The notes beneath the pieces were generated by a model, which saw only the letters and a program-made list of their open reading frames with translations, had not been told where the DNA came from and did not search any database. Below, one piece after another: positions 29,101 to 38,470 of a stretch of DNA of 64,000 nucleotides; within the stretch, counting starts at the first letter, position 1; each line of letters starts with the position of its first letter. A program made the position numbers and the translations under genes. The DNA is from an uncultured Gemmatimonadota bacterium (GTDB lineage: Bacteria > Gemmatimonadota > Gemmatimonadetes > Gemmatimonadales > Gemmatimonadaceae), in assembly GCA_903882745.1 (NCBI GenBank), contig CAIRYG010000010.1:62001-126000 (forward strand). Direction: 5' to 3'.

Positions 29101-29934
29101 TCAGCGCTTCTTCTTATAGGCCGTCGTGGAGCCATCGACTCCCGTAATCTTCATCGTGTTGCCGTCGGCCGACACCACGAACGTGTTCCCTCCGTTCTTG
29201 ACGCCGTTACGATACGCGACGAGTTCCAACGTATGCGCATCGACCGCCTTCAGCGACACCGTGCCGCCGCTGATGAGCCCAACCCCCTGCTCCGGTGCCT
29301 GCTTGCCGTCCAACGTCGCCGTCCAGCTGTAGCCAGCGCGGTTTGCCCAATGCAGGGCGCCGCCCTCGATCGAAAACGTGGAGGAATCCGGAGAGTTCGA
29401 CGTCGAGCCATCCATGGCCCACGTGGCCACCAGGCCCGACGCCTCACCAGTCGAGCGATGGTAGTGATTGCTCGTGATCATATGCGCTCCGCCGGCCAAT
29501 ACGCGATCGACGTCCTCGGTCAGCGTCTTTCCATCGGCGGCAATCACGATCTGCCGCGTGGCTAGCAGCTGCTTGCCACCCACGAAGATCTGGCGCTGGA
29601 ACTTGGTTGGGGACGACTGGGTCCACACAATCGTGTTCCCCGAGTTGCCGTCGACCGCGTAGCTCTTACCGTCGAACATCACCGTCTGCACAACCGGGTT
29701 CGGATCGGTGCCACGCAGTTCTTCGATCGCCTTGGAGGACGAACGGCGGAACCGTAAATCGGTGCCGTGTCCGAAGGTGTTCTTCGCCTGATCTTCAATC
29801 CACGAGCCGCGAAGCGCGGTGAGGACCGGCGGCGTCTGAGCGCCTCCAGCCTGAGCGCCGCCAAGCTGAGCGACGGCACCGATGAAAGCGATTGCTCGTG
29901 CGGCCTCGAGGAGCGTGCGGAAACGACGAACCAT
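29101..29934 (-). CDS. Secreted hypothetical protein
   Basis: 277 aa with signal-peptide-like N-terminus and low-complexity beta-rich body; no family recognised. Confidence 0.65.
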   Translation of the reverse strand: MVRRFRTLLEAARAIAFIGAVAQLGGAQAGGAQTPPVLTALRGSWIEDQAKNTFGHGTDLRFRRSSSKAIEELRGTDPNPVVQTVMFDGKSYAVDGNSGNTIVWTQSSPTKFQRQIFVGGKQLLATRQIVIAADGKTLTEDVDRVLAGGAHMITSNHYHRSTGEASGLVATWAMDGSTSNSPDSSTFSIEGGALHWANRAGYSWTATLDGKQAPEQGVGLISGGTVSLKAVDAHTLELVAYRNGVKNGGNTFVVSADGNTMKITGVDGSTTAYKKKR

Positions 29935-30220
29935 GGGTGTGCACCTAGGAAGTGGGGGAGCTACAGCTACGCGAGAGTCCTACTCCAGTCAAACTAACCG
30001 AAGCGGCAATAACTGTCAAATATCTATACATTTCTGCATATGTATTTCCTCTACAGGCCAAGAGCGCTTCCGAACACGGGTTATTGATCACTAGTACGAC
30101 GGTTGCGGTCCCGTTGCCGTCAAGCGAATATGCAGTAGGTACACTGGCAAGAATGCGGGATGGCACCGCGCATGTGTAACCACTGCTGGCCCCCCCTTCT
30201 TCCCACAGGAGCAGAAGTTC

Positions 30221-30721
30221 ATGACCCATCGCGCCCGCTACCTCCTCTCGACTGCCGCCTGCGCGCTCGTGCTCGGCGCCTGCAACGCGGCTGGCAACTC
30301 GGCGAGCAAGCCGGACACCAGCGCCAGTGACGCGGCCGCCCACCAGGCCCACGCGAACTACACGCGCGTGATCAACTCCAACAACACGGATTCGCTCATG
30401 TCGATGGTGACTGAGGATGTGGTGTACATGGAGTCGGGCTCCAAGCCGTACGTCGGCAAGGCCGTCGTTCGTCCGTGGATCGACGGTTATTTCAAGGCGT
30501 TCCACACCACGTGGGACAAGCCCGTGGACGATTTCGTGGTCTCCGGCGATGTCGCCTACGAGCGCTATCACTACACCTCCACGGACGTGCCGGTCGCCGG
30601 TGGCAAGCCGATCGTTGATACGGGCTGGGGCTTCATTGTGTACCGCCGCGAAGCGGACGGCGTCTGGCGTGTCGCGCGCGATGCGTGGGGCCCGGATCAT
30701 CCGCCGGTCGCTGCTAAGTAA
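30221..30721 (+). CDS. Lipoprotein with SnoaL/DUF4440-like (NTF2-fold) domain
   Basis: Lipobox ALVLGACNAAG; NYTRVINSNNTDSLMSMVTEDVVYMESGSKPYVGKAVVRPWIDGYFKAFHTTW. Confidence 0.75.
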   Translation: MTHRARYLLSTAACALVLGACNAAGNSASKPDTSASDAAAHQAHANYTRVINSNNTDSLMSMVTEDVVYMESGSKPYVGKAVVRPWIDGYFKAFHTTWDKPVDDFVVSGDVAYERYHYTSTDVPVAGGKPIVDTGWGFIVYRREADGVWRVARDAWGPDHPPVAAK

Positions 30722-30770
30722 GACACAGCGTCGTTCTAAGCACTCGCTGTTATCGCTTGTAAGGGCCAAT

Positions 30771-30811
30771 ACGAATGCGGGGCATCCCAACCTGGGATGC
30801 CCCGCATTCGT
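30771..30811. terminator. Bidirectional hairpin terminator between convergent genes
   Basis: Perfect 19-bp arms ACGAATGCGGGGCATCCCA-ACC-TGGGATGCCCCGCATTCGT. Confidence 0.85.
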
Positions 30812-30868
30812 TTCCACCGATATATCAGCGAAGACAGCTGCCTGCGGCTGAACGCATCACTGTGGGAC

Positions 30869-31325
30869 CTACTTCTTCGCGGTCTTAACCTCAACGAACC
30901 GGTTGTAGACCTCGTTCTTCTGGATTTCCTCCATCTTCTTGCCAGCCGGAGTAGCACTGTAGGCCTTCCACTCCGGGGCACTATGCAGCTTCTCGTAGAC
31001 CGCCTTCCCCGGCCAGCTCGATTCCCAAAGATAGGCGTTCGCGCCGGCCTGACGGCCCGCAACCTTCCACAGGTGGTAGTTGCACGTTGTGCAGCCGAGC
31101 TTCACAAACATCTTGTTGAGATCAGCGAAGCTTGCCAGTAGATCAGTTTCCTGCGCTGCCGTCAGGTTGAGCAGGTGAACGGCGCGGAACTCCTGATCGG
31201 GCACGGGGTTCGGCGTGGCCGCAGCGGCCGCAGCCGGCTTCGTGGGAGCAGCGGCGCCCTGGGCGAGGAGCGGGGTGCTCAATAAAACCGCGGCGAACGC
31301 CGAGGCAAACAATTTCATCTTCATG
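30869..31325 (-). CDS. Secreted hypothetical protein with CxxC
   Basis: MKMKLFASAFAAVLLSTPLLAQGAAAPTKP signal peptide; KLGCTTCNYHLWK motif. Start within the 30869..31381 ORF is inferred. Confidence 0.65.
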
Positions 31326-31432
31326 GTGATTCTCCTTATGGGGAAGTCGTCAACATGGGGCCATCGAGTTGCGGAGCGCAAGAGCTACCCTACGCTAATG
31401 GTCGCTCACACGGCTGCTGGCAGACTCTGTAC

Positions 31433-33610
31433 CTACTCCCAGCGATACCGGAGTGCAACGTTCGCCATGAAGCCTTCAAGCGGAGCCCAGGCGTCGGTGG
31501 TCCACCGTCCCGCCATGCCGCGTGTGCGCCGAAGCAGTGGATCAGTGTCAGTCTGCCGCACGTTGAGCAGGTTCTCAAAATTGACCACGACCTCGAGTGA
31601 GCCGAACTGCCTGGCAACGAGCGCCATCGTGTAGAGGTACGGCTTCGACATGGTGCGTTATGGATTGTCATCCAGCGCTTGTTCTCCGTACCACGTGCCC
31701 TCGAGCCCCGCTCGGTACACACCCGGCCTTTCGAGCATCAGGTCAGCGCCCACACGGTGGCGCGGAAGCATCGGCATCGCGACACGCACATTCGTCGTGG
31801 CATCGGGACGGCTGCCGTTGGCGTACCCATACGTCGCGATGAACTTGCCACCGGAAAATCGCCAGACGGCCAGCGCCTCGACCCCGCCGATCCGGGTGTC
31901 GACGTTCGCATTGCGCAGCGTTGCCACCCCGACCAACCCCGGCAGCTCCGCCATGTGCACGACCGCCGCGATTTGCGATCCGTAGAGCGTGACGAGTAGT
32001 TCGGCGCCGGCGAGTTCGCCATTCACGTCGAGCGTCGCACTGACGCTCTTCTCGGGTCGAAGCGCCCCGCCGGACCGGATCGAACGAAGACCTGTCGCTT
32101 CGGTCTCCTCGGTCGTTGCACTCGCGGCTGCGAACCCCGTGCCCACGCTCGCGCGCACCGACCAGCCCTCGGCCGGCTTCGTGAGCACCGCAAGACGTTC
32201 GGTCACCTGGACCCCAGCATCCGGATGTGCGTCGGCGCGCCCGCTCGCCGAGATCGTCAATGGACCGGCGTTGCGCTCTGTCGTCGCGAAGAGGCCGGGT
32301 GTGTACCAGCGGTGGTCGAACACATTGTTCAACGCATTGGTGTAGTGGTCAAGCTGCAGCGCACTACCGACCACGGTGATGTGCGTTCCGCTCTCAAATG
32401 ACCGTGTGAGTTCGAGCAGGCCTGTTGACGTGCCGTCGTTCTCGCTCTCTCCCGGCCCAAAGTCGCGCCTGCGCGAGCTGTTGGCGTAGGCGAAACGCAA
32501 CGAGAGGCTGCCCGAACCCTGGAGCGGAACTTGCGCCGTCGCGCCGACATCAGCGCGCCTGCTTTGCAGTGCCTCGCGGAACGGGAGTCCGTCGGGCGCG
32601 ACTGCGCCGTTGAGCGTACCTCCAACGCGATTGTCGTACCCGTACCCGGCGGTCACGAAGAGCGAACGTCCTCGCGCGTCGACTGTGGTAAAGCGGGGCC
32701 GGACATTCCAGCGCTCTGCCTTTGACTGGTCAGCCCAGCCATCGCGATCGACGTCCACCGCGCTCTGCACCGTACCGGCGGCCAGCAGCGAGAGGCCCGT
32801 GCCGGTGCCGAAACGACGACTGAGCCAGGTGGCTGCGTCGGTCACGCCCAGTGTCCGGCGATTGAGTAAGATTTCATTCTTTCCGGTCGGCGGCTTGGAC
32901 ACGAGATTGATGACGCCACCGAGCGCCTGCGCGCCATACAGCGACGACGCGGCGCCCTTGATGATCTCGACCCGCTGCAGGTCAACGGGAGAAATGTCGA
33001 GCGGGCCGAGCGCGCTGCTGCTGCCGCCGTAGAGCGGCAGGCCGTCGGCGAGCATCACGGTGTAGTTCCCGGGAAGCCCAAGGATGCGCACGCTTCCGAT
33101 GCCTAGTCCGGGCGCGGTGGCCTGCACGCGAAGTCCCGGCGTTTCGTTGAGCAGCATGCCGATTCCGCTCGGCGACATCAGTGTCTTCTCGTCCACTTCC
33201 ATCTCGTCGACGACCTCGACGCGAATTGGCGTCTCGCCCGCCAGCCGCTCCGTCCGGGTGGCGCTGATCTTCACGTCGGCGAGTTCCATCGCCATTTCGT
33301 TCATCGCCATCGTGAATGTGAGCGTGACCGTGCTGTCACGCACGATGATCACCGTCGCCCGGGCTGGCTTGAAGCCAACGTGCGCGACCGTGACCACCTG
33401 GCGGCCTGTGGCGAGTGTGAGAACCGCCCGCCCGGCGGCGTCGGTCAGCGCAATCGTTTCTGACGACTGGACGCGGAAGCCGCCGAGCATCCCCATCGCC
33501 TCGTGCACCGTCACTTGCACGCGGCCACTGTCGGCCGACTGCGCGGCGATGGGCGGAACGAGGACGAGACCAACCGCGAGGATTACCGCGGCGATTCGTG
33601 ATGTGCGCAT
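31433..33610 (-). pseudogene. TonB-dependent receptor interrupted by in-frame TAA at 31658-31660
   Basis: Plug and barrel in ORF 31658..33610 (ETPIRVEVVDEMEVDEKTL...LLNETPGLRVQ...GAASSLYGAQALGGVINLVSK). ORF 31433..31651 is in the same frame and continues the C-terminus (VNFENLLNVRQTDTDPLLRRTRG...APLEGFMANVALRYRWE). Confidence 0.8.
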
Positions 33611-33644
33611 AAGGTAAGTGTACCACGCGGGCGCTCGATTCGCC

Positions 33645-36600
33645 TTACGGGCTTCTTACGGCCTTGGGAACAGGCCCGTAGTTGATGATAGCAACCGGCG
33701 CAGAAGTCCTATCGTCGATCGCACCCCAGCAGTAGGTGGCGCCCGCGGCCGTGAGCCCACAGGTGTGTTTCTTTCCAGCGACCAACGCGGTGAATTTCAG
33801 ACCGCCCTGCACCAACACGGGAGATGATCGATTCGTCGTGGAATTGTCCCCAAGATTCCCCGCGGAATTTCTGCCCCAGCAGTACGCGGAGCCATCACCC
33901 GTGAGTCCACAGGCGTGAAATACTCCGAGGGCCATCGTCGTGAATACCAGCCCGCCCTGCACTTGCACCGGTGTCAGGCGATCGGCGCCAGTCGTGCCGT
34001 CCCCGACCTGGCCATAAAAGTTGTAGCCCCAGCAATAGGCCGCTCCTGCCGCTGTGAGCGCGCACGTAAGCGGGCCGTTCGGAGGAATGATCTCAGTCGC
34101 GGCCGCAAAAATGGATGCAAAGACCAGCCCGCCTTGGCACGCAGTCGGCGTGGTCGATATGTTGCTCGTGCCGTCGCAATAGCCTCCGAATAACGAACTC
34201 CAACAGTAGGCAGCCCCGGTGCTCGTGAGCGCGCACGTATGATTTTGTCCCGCCGCAATCTTGCTAAAGGTAAGCCCGCCTTGGACTGCGCCTGGAGTCG
34301 TGGAAAATGGGCTGGATCCGCTCGGCCCGCCGGTAGAGTACCCAAGCGGGCCTTGTCCCCAGCAATACGCTGCGCCCGCGCTCGTCAACGCGCAGGTGTG
34401 AGTATAGCCCGCGGACAGGGCGGCAAACGTCAGTCCGCCAGAAACAGCAACCGGAGCGGAGCGATCAGAAATCGTATTGTCGCCAACAGAGCCCCACGCG
34501 TTCATTCCCCAGCAGTAGGCGGCCCCGGTAGTCGTGAGGCCACAGCTATGGACACCGCCCGCAGCGACCGAGGCGAACGTCACACCGGTTTGCTGTACGG
34601 CGAGTGGATTCGTCGAGTACTGACCAAACGCTGCCGTATTAGTATTCCCCCAGCAATAGACCGCCCCGAGGTTCGAAAGGCCGCAAACATTGCCGTAGAG
34701 AGAACTGAGCGCGGTGAACGTCAGCAAAGAGATGGACTGGGTCGTCGGCGGGATAGTAGGGGATGTAAATGTGAGCGTGTAGGTGCCGCTCTGGCCGCCA
34801 ATTCCAACCGTAGAGAACGTCGCCACGCCGTTGACGGCAATGACCATCGCGGTCCCGACGACAGTTGCGCCCGCGCTGACCGTCATCGTCACCGGCGACG
34901 TCGAGTTTGTGACGGTATTGCCGCTCGTATCACGGATTGTGATCACCGGCTGCGTGCTGAACGCCGCCCCGCTTGCCGCGCCGGCCGCGCTCGTCGTGAC
35001 CGCCAGTTGAGTTGGTGCGCCGTACGTGGGTACGATGCCCTGCGTCGCCGACGTCAGCCCACTCGTCGCAAAGGTCAGCGTGTAACTGGTCCCCGCCGTC
35101 CCGCTCACCCCGACATTCGCAAAGCTCGCCACGCCGTTGACGGCCGTAGCTGTCGCGGTCCCGACCACCGTCGCGCCCGCGCTGACGGTCATCGTCACCG
35201 TCGAAATCGCGCTTGGCACGGTGTTGCCGCTGCCGTCTCGAATCGCCACCACCGGTTGCGTGCTGAATGCTGCCCCGCTTGCCGCGCCGGCCGCGCTCGT
35301 CGTGACCGCGAGTCGTGTCGCGGCACCAAACGTTGGCGTAATGGTCTGCGTCGCCGACGTCAGCCCACTCGACGCAAAGCTCAGCGTGTAACTCGTCCCC
35401 GCTGTACCGCCGATCCCAGCCGTGGCGAACGTTGCCACACCATTGACCGCGGTGGCGGTTACCGTCCCCACCACCGTCGCGCCGGCGCTTACGGTCATCG
35501 TCACCGTCGCTGCGCTGGTCGCCGCAAGATTTCCCGCCGCGTCCTGAACGCTCACCACGGGCTGCGTCGTGAACGGGGCACCAGCCGCTGCGCCCGCGGC
35601 AGAGACCGTGACCGCGAGCTTACTCGCCACGCCAGCAGTTACCGTGATCGGCTGCGTCACCGCCTTGGCGCTTCCGCTCAACGTCCCGCCATAACTGAGC
35701 GTGTAGCTCCCCGTCGAAGCGGTCACGCCAGCGCTTACAAAAGTTGCGACACCATTCACGGGTATCGCGGTCGCGCTACCAATCACGGTTGCGCCGCTGT
35801 TCACAGTCATCGTCACGGCGTCTGTCGCGCTCTTCGCGATGTTGCCGTACGTATCAAACAGCGTCACGCGCGGCTGCTGCGTAAACGCGGCACCAGACGC
35901 GGCCCCCGACGCACTTTGCGTAAGCGTTAGTTGCGCCGCCGCGGCCGGCAACACGGTGGCGCTATACGATACGGGTGCGAGCGTATCCGCCTTGACGGTT
36001 GCGCGTTGCGTGCTGTCGGTGCGCGTCCCGACTGTCCAGCGCGCGCGCGCGACCCCCGATGCGTTCGTCACGCCAGTGGCAGGCGCAATGGTCCCGCCAC
36101 CCGCCGCAACCGTCCACGTCACGGATGCGCTCGGCGAGGGATTCCCGTACCGATCGGTCACCCGAACCGCCAATGAGTCGTTCGCAGCGGTTCCCGCCAC
36201 GGCAGACTGTGCGTCGCCGGCCAGTTTTGTCACCGTCGTCGCGACGTCCGCCACCGGGTTTGCGCGAAACACCCCAAACACCAGCCCGTTCCCTGTACCA
36301 GGGTCGACCGCGCGCGCTTCGACGCGCTGGCTGTCAGTCACCGCAGTACCCAGCGTCCACCGTTCCTTGGCAATGCCGCTGTCCGACGTGATGGCGGCGC
36401 CTGCAAACACGCTGCCTCCGCCGGATATCACACGAAAGTTGACGACCTGCCCCTTGATCACCCGACCGGACGAATCCACCACTCGCACCTGCAACGCCTG
36501 CGACAGCTCTTTTCCGACGACCGCGGCCTGATCCTGCCCAGCCACAATAAGCATCGCCGCGACGGGCCCCGCGGACACAATGGTGTTCGGAGCAGTAGGG

Positions 36601-36713
36601 GCATCCTTACCGCCACCTGAGCAACTAAGCCCCGCGACGAACAGGGAAACGGCGGCCACACTCAGGATCAGGCGGCGAAATGACGTTGGTGACGCAGTTT
36701 GATTTGCAGTCAT
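33645..36713 (-). CDS. Large lipoprotein: N-terminal Ig/invasin-like domains, four Ig-like tandem repeats, C-terminal RCC1-type seven-blade propeller
   Basis: Lipobox-like LFVAGLSCSGGG; repeats TTSAAGAASGAAFSTQPV...VTMTVSAGATVVGT; seven C[AG]L-x6-YCW blades. Confidence 0.85.
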   Translation of the reverse strand: MTANQTASPTSFRRLILSVAAVSLFVAGLSCSGGGKDAPTAPNTIVSAGPVAAMLIVAGQDQAAVVGKELSQALQVRVVDSSGRVIKGQVVNFRVISGGGSVFAGAAITSDSGIAKERWTLGTAVTDSQRVEARAVDPGTGNGLVFGVFRANPVADVATTVTKLAGDAQSAVAGTAANDSLAVRVTDRYGNPSPSASVTWTVAAGGGTIAPATGVTNASGVARARWTVGTRTDSTQRATVKADTLAPVSYSATVLPAAAAQLTLTQSASGAASGAAFTQQPRVTLFDTYGNIAKSATDAVTMTVNSGATVIGSATAIPVNGVATFVSAGVTASTGSYTLSYGGTLSGSAKAVTQPITVTAGVASKLAVTVSAAGAAAGAPFTTQPVVSVQDAAGNLAATSAATVTMTVSAGATVVGTVTATAVNGVATFATAGIGGTAGTSYTLSFASSGLTSATQTITPTFGAATRLAVTTSAAGAASGAAFSTQPVVAIRDGSGNTVPSAISTVTMTVSAGATVVGTATATAVNGVASFANVGVSGTAGTSYTLTFATSGLTSATQGIVPTYGAPTQLAVTTSAAGAASGAAFSTQPVITIRDTSGNTVTNSTSPVTMTVSAGATVVGTAMVIAVNGVATFSTVGIGGQSGTYTLTFTSPTIPPTTQSISLLTFTALSSLYGNVCGLSNLGAVYCWGNTNTAAFGQYSTNPLAVQQTGVTFASVAAGGVHSCGLTTTGAAYCWGMNAWGSVGDNTISDRSAPVAVSGGLTFAALSAGYTHTCALTSAGAAYCWGQGPLGYSTGGPSGSSPFSTTPGAVQGGLTFSKIAAGQNHTCALTSTGAAYCWSSLFGGYCDGTSNISTTPTACQGGLVFASIFAAATEIIPPNGPLTCALTAAGAAYCWGYNFYGQVGDGTTGADRLTPVQVQGGLVFTTMALGVFHACGLTGDGSAYCWGRNSAGNLGDNSTTNRSSPVLVQGGLKFTALVAGKKHTCGLTAAGATYCWGAIDDRTSAPVAIINYGPVPKAVRSP
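34735..35945 (-). repeat. Tandem Ig-like repeat region, about 306-bp period
   Basis: Units of about 100 aa; for example GCTTGCCGCGCCGGCCGCGCTCGTCGTGACCG recurs at 34971 and 35277 (306 bp apart). Confidence 0.75.
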
Positions 36714-36820
36714 GCTTTACAGTACGGTCAGCGCGTCAATTTGCCGTTAACTGTGGCGATTGAGCGGTAGTCGCCCCAAAAATGACGGGGATTTGACGGG
36801 GCGAGTGTACTTAGCAGTAT

Positions 36821-37036
36821 ATGACACGTTCCGAGCGCGCACCTGACACAGCATCCGCCACGCTTAGTCAGGTAAAACCCGACACAAGCTGCGGAGTAGC
36901 CGCGCTCACGTGCACTGGGTGCGGATCTCGCGGGTGCACCGACATTGGGTGCCCCGAACGCGTCTTCGATGCCTGGTCCCAGCGCTGCCTTCGCTGCGGA
37001 GCACCAGCGCGCTTTGTTACGCTTCGTGAGGGTTAG
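36821..37036 (+). CDS. Cys-rich microprotein 1 (six-Cys zinc-ribbon-like)
   Basis: 71 aa containing CTGCGSRGCTDIGCPERVFDAWSQRCLRC; same Cys spacing as the next ORF. Confidence 0.6.
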   Translation: MTRSERAPDTASATLSQVKPDTSCGVAALTCTGCGSRGCTDIGCPERVFDAWSQRCLRCGAPARFVTLREG

Positions 37037-37037
37037 C

Positions 37038-37208
37038 ATGTCCCAATGCCAGCTGAAGCTACATGACGGAACGGTGTGTGAGACCTACATCCACCGCTGT
37101 AGCCGCTGCGGCGTACTCGGCTGCGCGCGCGAGGAATGTCCGAATCGAGCATTTGACGCAAAAACCGGCCGCTGCACGAAGTGCTCGGTTGGGCGCGCAC
37201 AGCTCTAG
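37038..37208 (+). CDS. Cys-rich microprotein 2 (six-Cys zinc-ribbon-like)
   Basis: 56 aa MSQCQLKLHDGTVCETYIHRCSRCGVLGCAREECPNRAFDAKTGRCTKCSVGRAQL; start 1 nt after the previous stop, GAGGG upstream. Confidence 0.65.
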   Translation: MSQCQLKLHDGTVCETYIHRCSRCGVLGCAREECPNRAFDAKTGRCTKCSVGRAQL

Positions 37209-37256
37209 CACCAACTGTCAGCGTAGCGACTGGGCCGACGTTTCTAGGAGGTGACT

Positions 37257-38384
37257 GTGAAACCCGAGATATTCCTCTCTGCACTGGTGCTGTTCGCAGG
37301 CGCCTGCAGCCCGCCAAGGCAGGCCGAACACAACAACCAGGTCGCCATCAGTGAGGTGGCGGTCGGCTTGGCCGTTCCGCCACAGTTTTATGGCGCGAGA
37401 TCATACCACCAAGGACTTGCAGCCTTACGGCTGGACGATGAACTGCGAGGGCGCTGGGGATACATCGACACAAACGGTCGATTCGCAACGACCGCTCGCT
37501 ATCGGCAAGCTGGTGATTTCGCGAACTCGCGCGCTCCCGTGCTTATGGATGAACCGGATGCAAAGTGGGGGTTCATTAATCAAACTGGCGAGATTGTTAT
37601 CCATCCGAGCTTCGACGCAGCGGACACATTTGTCGCAGGCTTGGCACTTGTTCGCACCGGCAGTGCGACCCTAGGAACCTGGGAATACATCGACACGACC
37701 GGCGCCCGCGCATTCGCGGGACGATTTGGAGCAGCGCGACCGTTTGCCGAGGGACTCGCCGCAGTGCGCGTGGGTGAACTGGGCGTTGGGAAATGGGGAT
37801 TCATTGACCCCCGCGGGGAGTTCGCCATCGCGCCGCAGTTTGAGCAAGCCGAATCATTTGCAGAAGGACTTGCTGCTGTGCAGGTGCGCGTCGGTCGCGA
37901 CTTGCGCTGGGGTTACATCGACCGGAGTGGAAAGCTCACGATTGCCCCACAGTTCGACGCCGCTGCGCGTTTCAGCCATGGGTTGGCTCCCGTCCGATTC
38001 GGGGACGTGGCGAGTGGAAAGTGGGGATACGTAAATCCCGCCGGCAAGCTCTCGATCCCCGCGCATTTCACATCAGCGAGCCCTTTCGCGGAGGGGCTCG
38101 CGAGTGTGCGAACAGGCGAGTATGGAAGCCGCTCGTGGGGATACATCGATACCACGGGGCACATGGTGATTCCCGCCGAATTCTGGGACGCGAAATCATT
38201 TAGCGAGGGACTCGCGCCCGTGCGGCTTGGACAGTACGACGATACTCCGTGGGGCTACGTGAACTCAACGGGCAAGATTTCGATAGCAGCGAGCTTCATG
38301 TTCGCCGAGCCGTTTGCAGAGCGTCGAGCGCTGGTTCGTCCTCGCACCTCAACAGGGTACATGTACGGATTCATCGCACGATAG
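37257..38384 (+). CDS. WG-repeat lipoprotein
   Basis: Lipobox LFAGACSPP; repeated (K/R)WGYI(D/N)xxGxxxIxxxFxxAxxFxEGLAxV units; AGGAGG Shine-Dalgarno 7 bp before GTG. Confidence 0.88.
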   Translation: MKPEIFLSALVLFAGACSPPRQAEHNNQVAISEVAVGLAVPPQFYGARSYHQGLAALRLDDELRGRWGYIDTNGRFATTARYRQAGDFANSRAPVLMDEPDAKWGFINQTGEIVIHPSFDAADTFVAGLALVRTGSATLGTWEYIDTTGARAFAGRFGAARPFAEGLAAVRVGELGVGKWGFIDPRGEFAIAPQFEQAESFAEGLAAVQVRVGRDLRWGYIDRSGKLTIAPQFDAAARFSHGLAPVRFGDVASGKWGYVNPAGKLSIPAHFTSASPFAEGLASVRTGEYGSRSWGYIDTTGHMVIPAEFWDAKSFSEGLAPVRLGQYDDTPWGYVNSTGKISIAASFMFAEPFAERRALVRPRTSTGYMYGFIAR

Positions 38385-38415
38385 CACGACTGCACGGCAC
38401 AAACAGTACAAAACA

Positions 38416-38447
38416 ACCGCGGGGAGCCCTTTCAGGCTCCCCGCGGT
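38416..38447. terminator. Bidirectional hairpin between WG-repeat gene and ssrA
   Basis: Perfect 13-bp arms ACCGCGGGGAGCC-CTTTCA-GGCTCCCCGCGGT. Confidence 0.85.
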
Positions 38448-38470
38448 CGTAATCCATCGAAAATAAAACG

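Noticed and set aside
29945-30817. 290-aa minus-strand ORF opposite the SnoaL-like lipoprotein
   Set aside because: Runs through the 30771-30811 terminator hairpin and is antisense to a gene with a proper lipobox.
34239-35930. 563-aa plus-strand ORF opposite the Ig/RCC1 gene
   Set aside because: Shadow ORF with Arg-rich, repetitive composition mirroring the coding repeats on the other strand.
34735-35945. Regular repeats considered as CRISPR or satellite DNA
   Set aside because: Repeat units are about 306 bp, in frame and translate to Ig-like domains; no short repeat/spacer structure.
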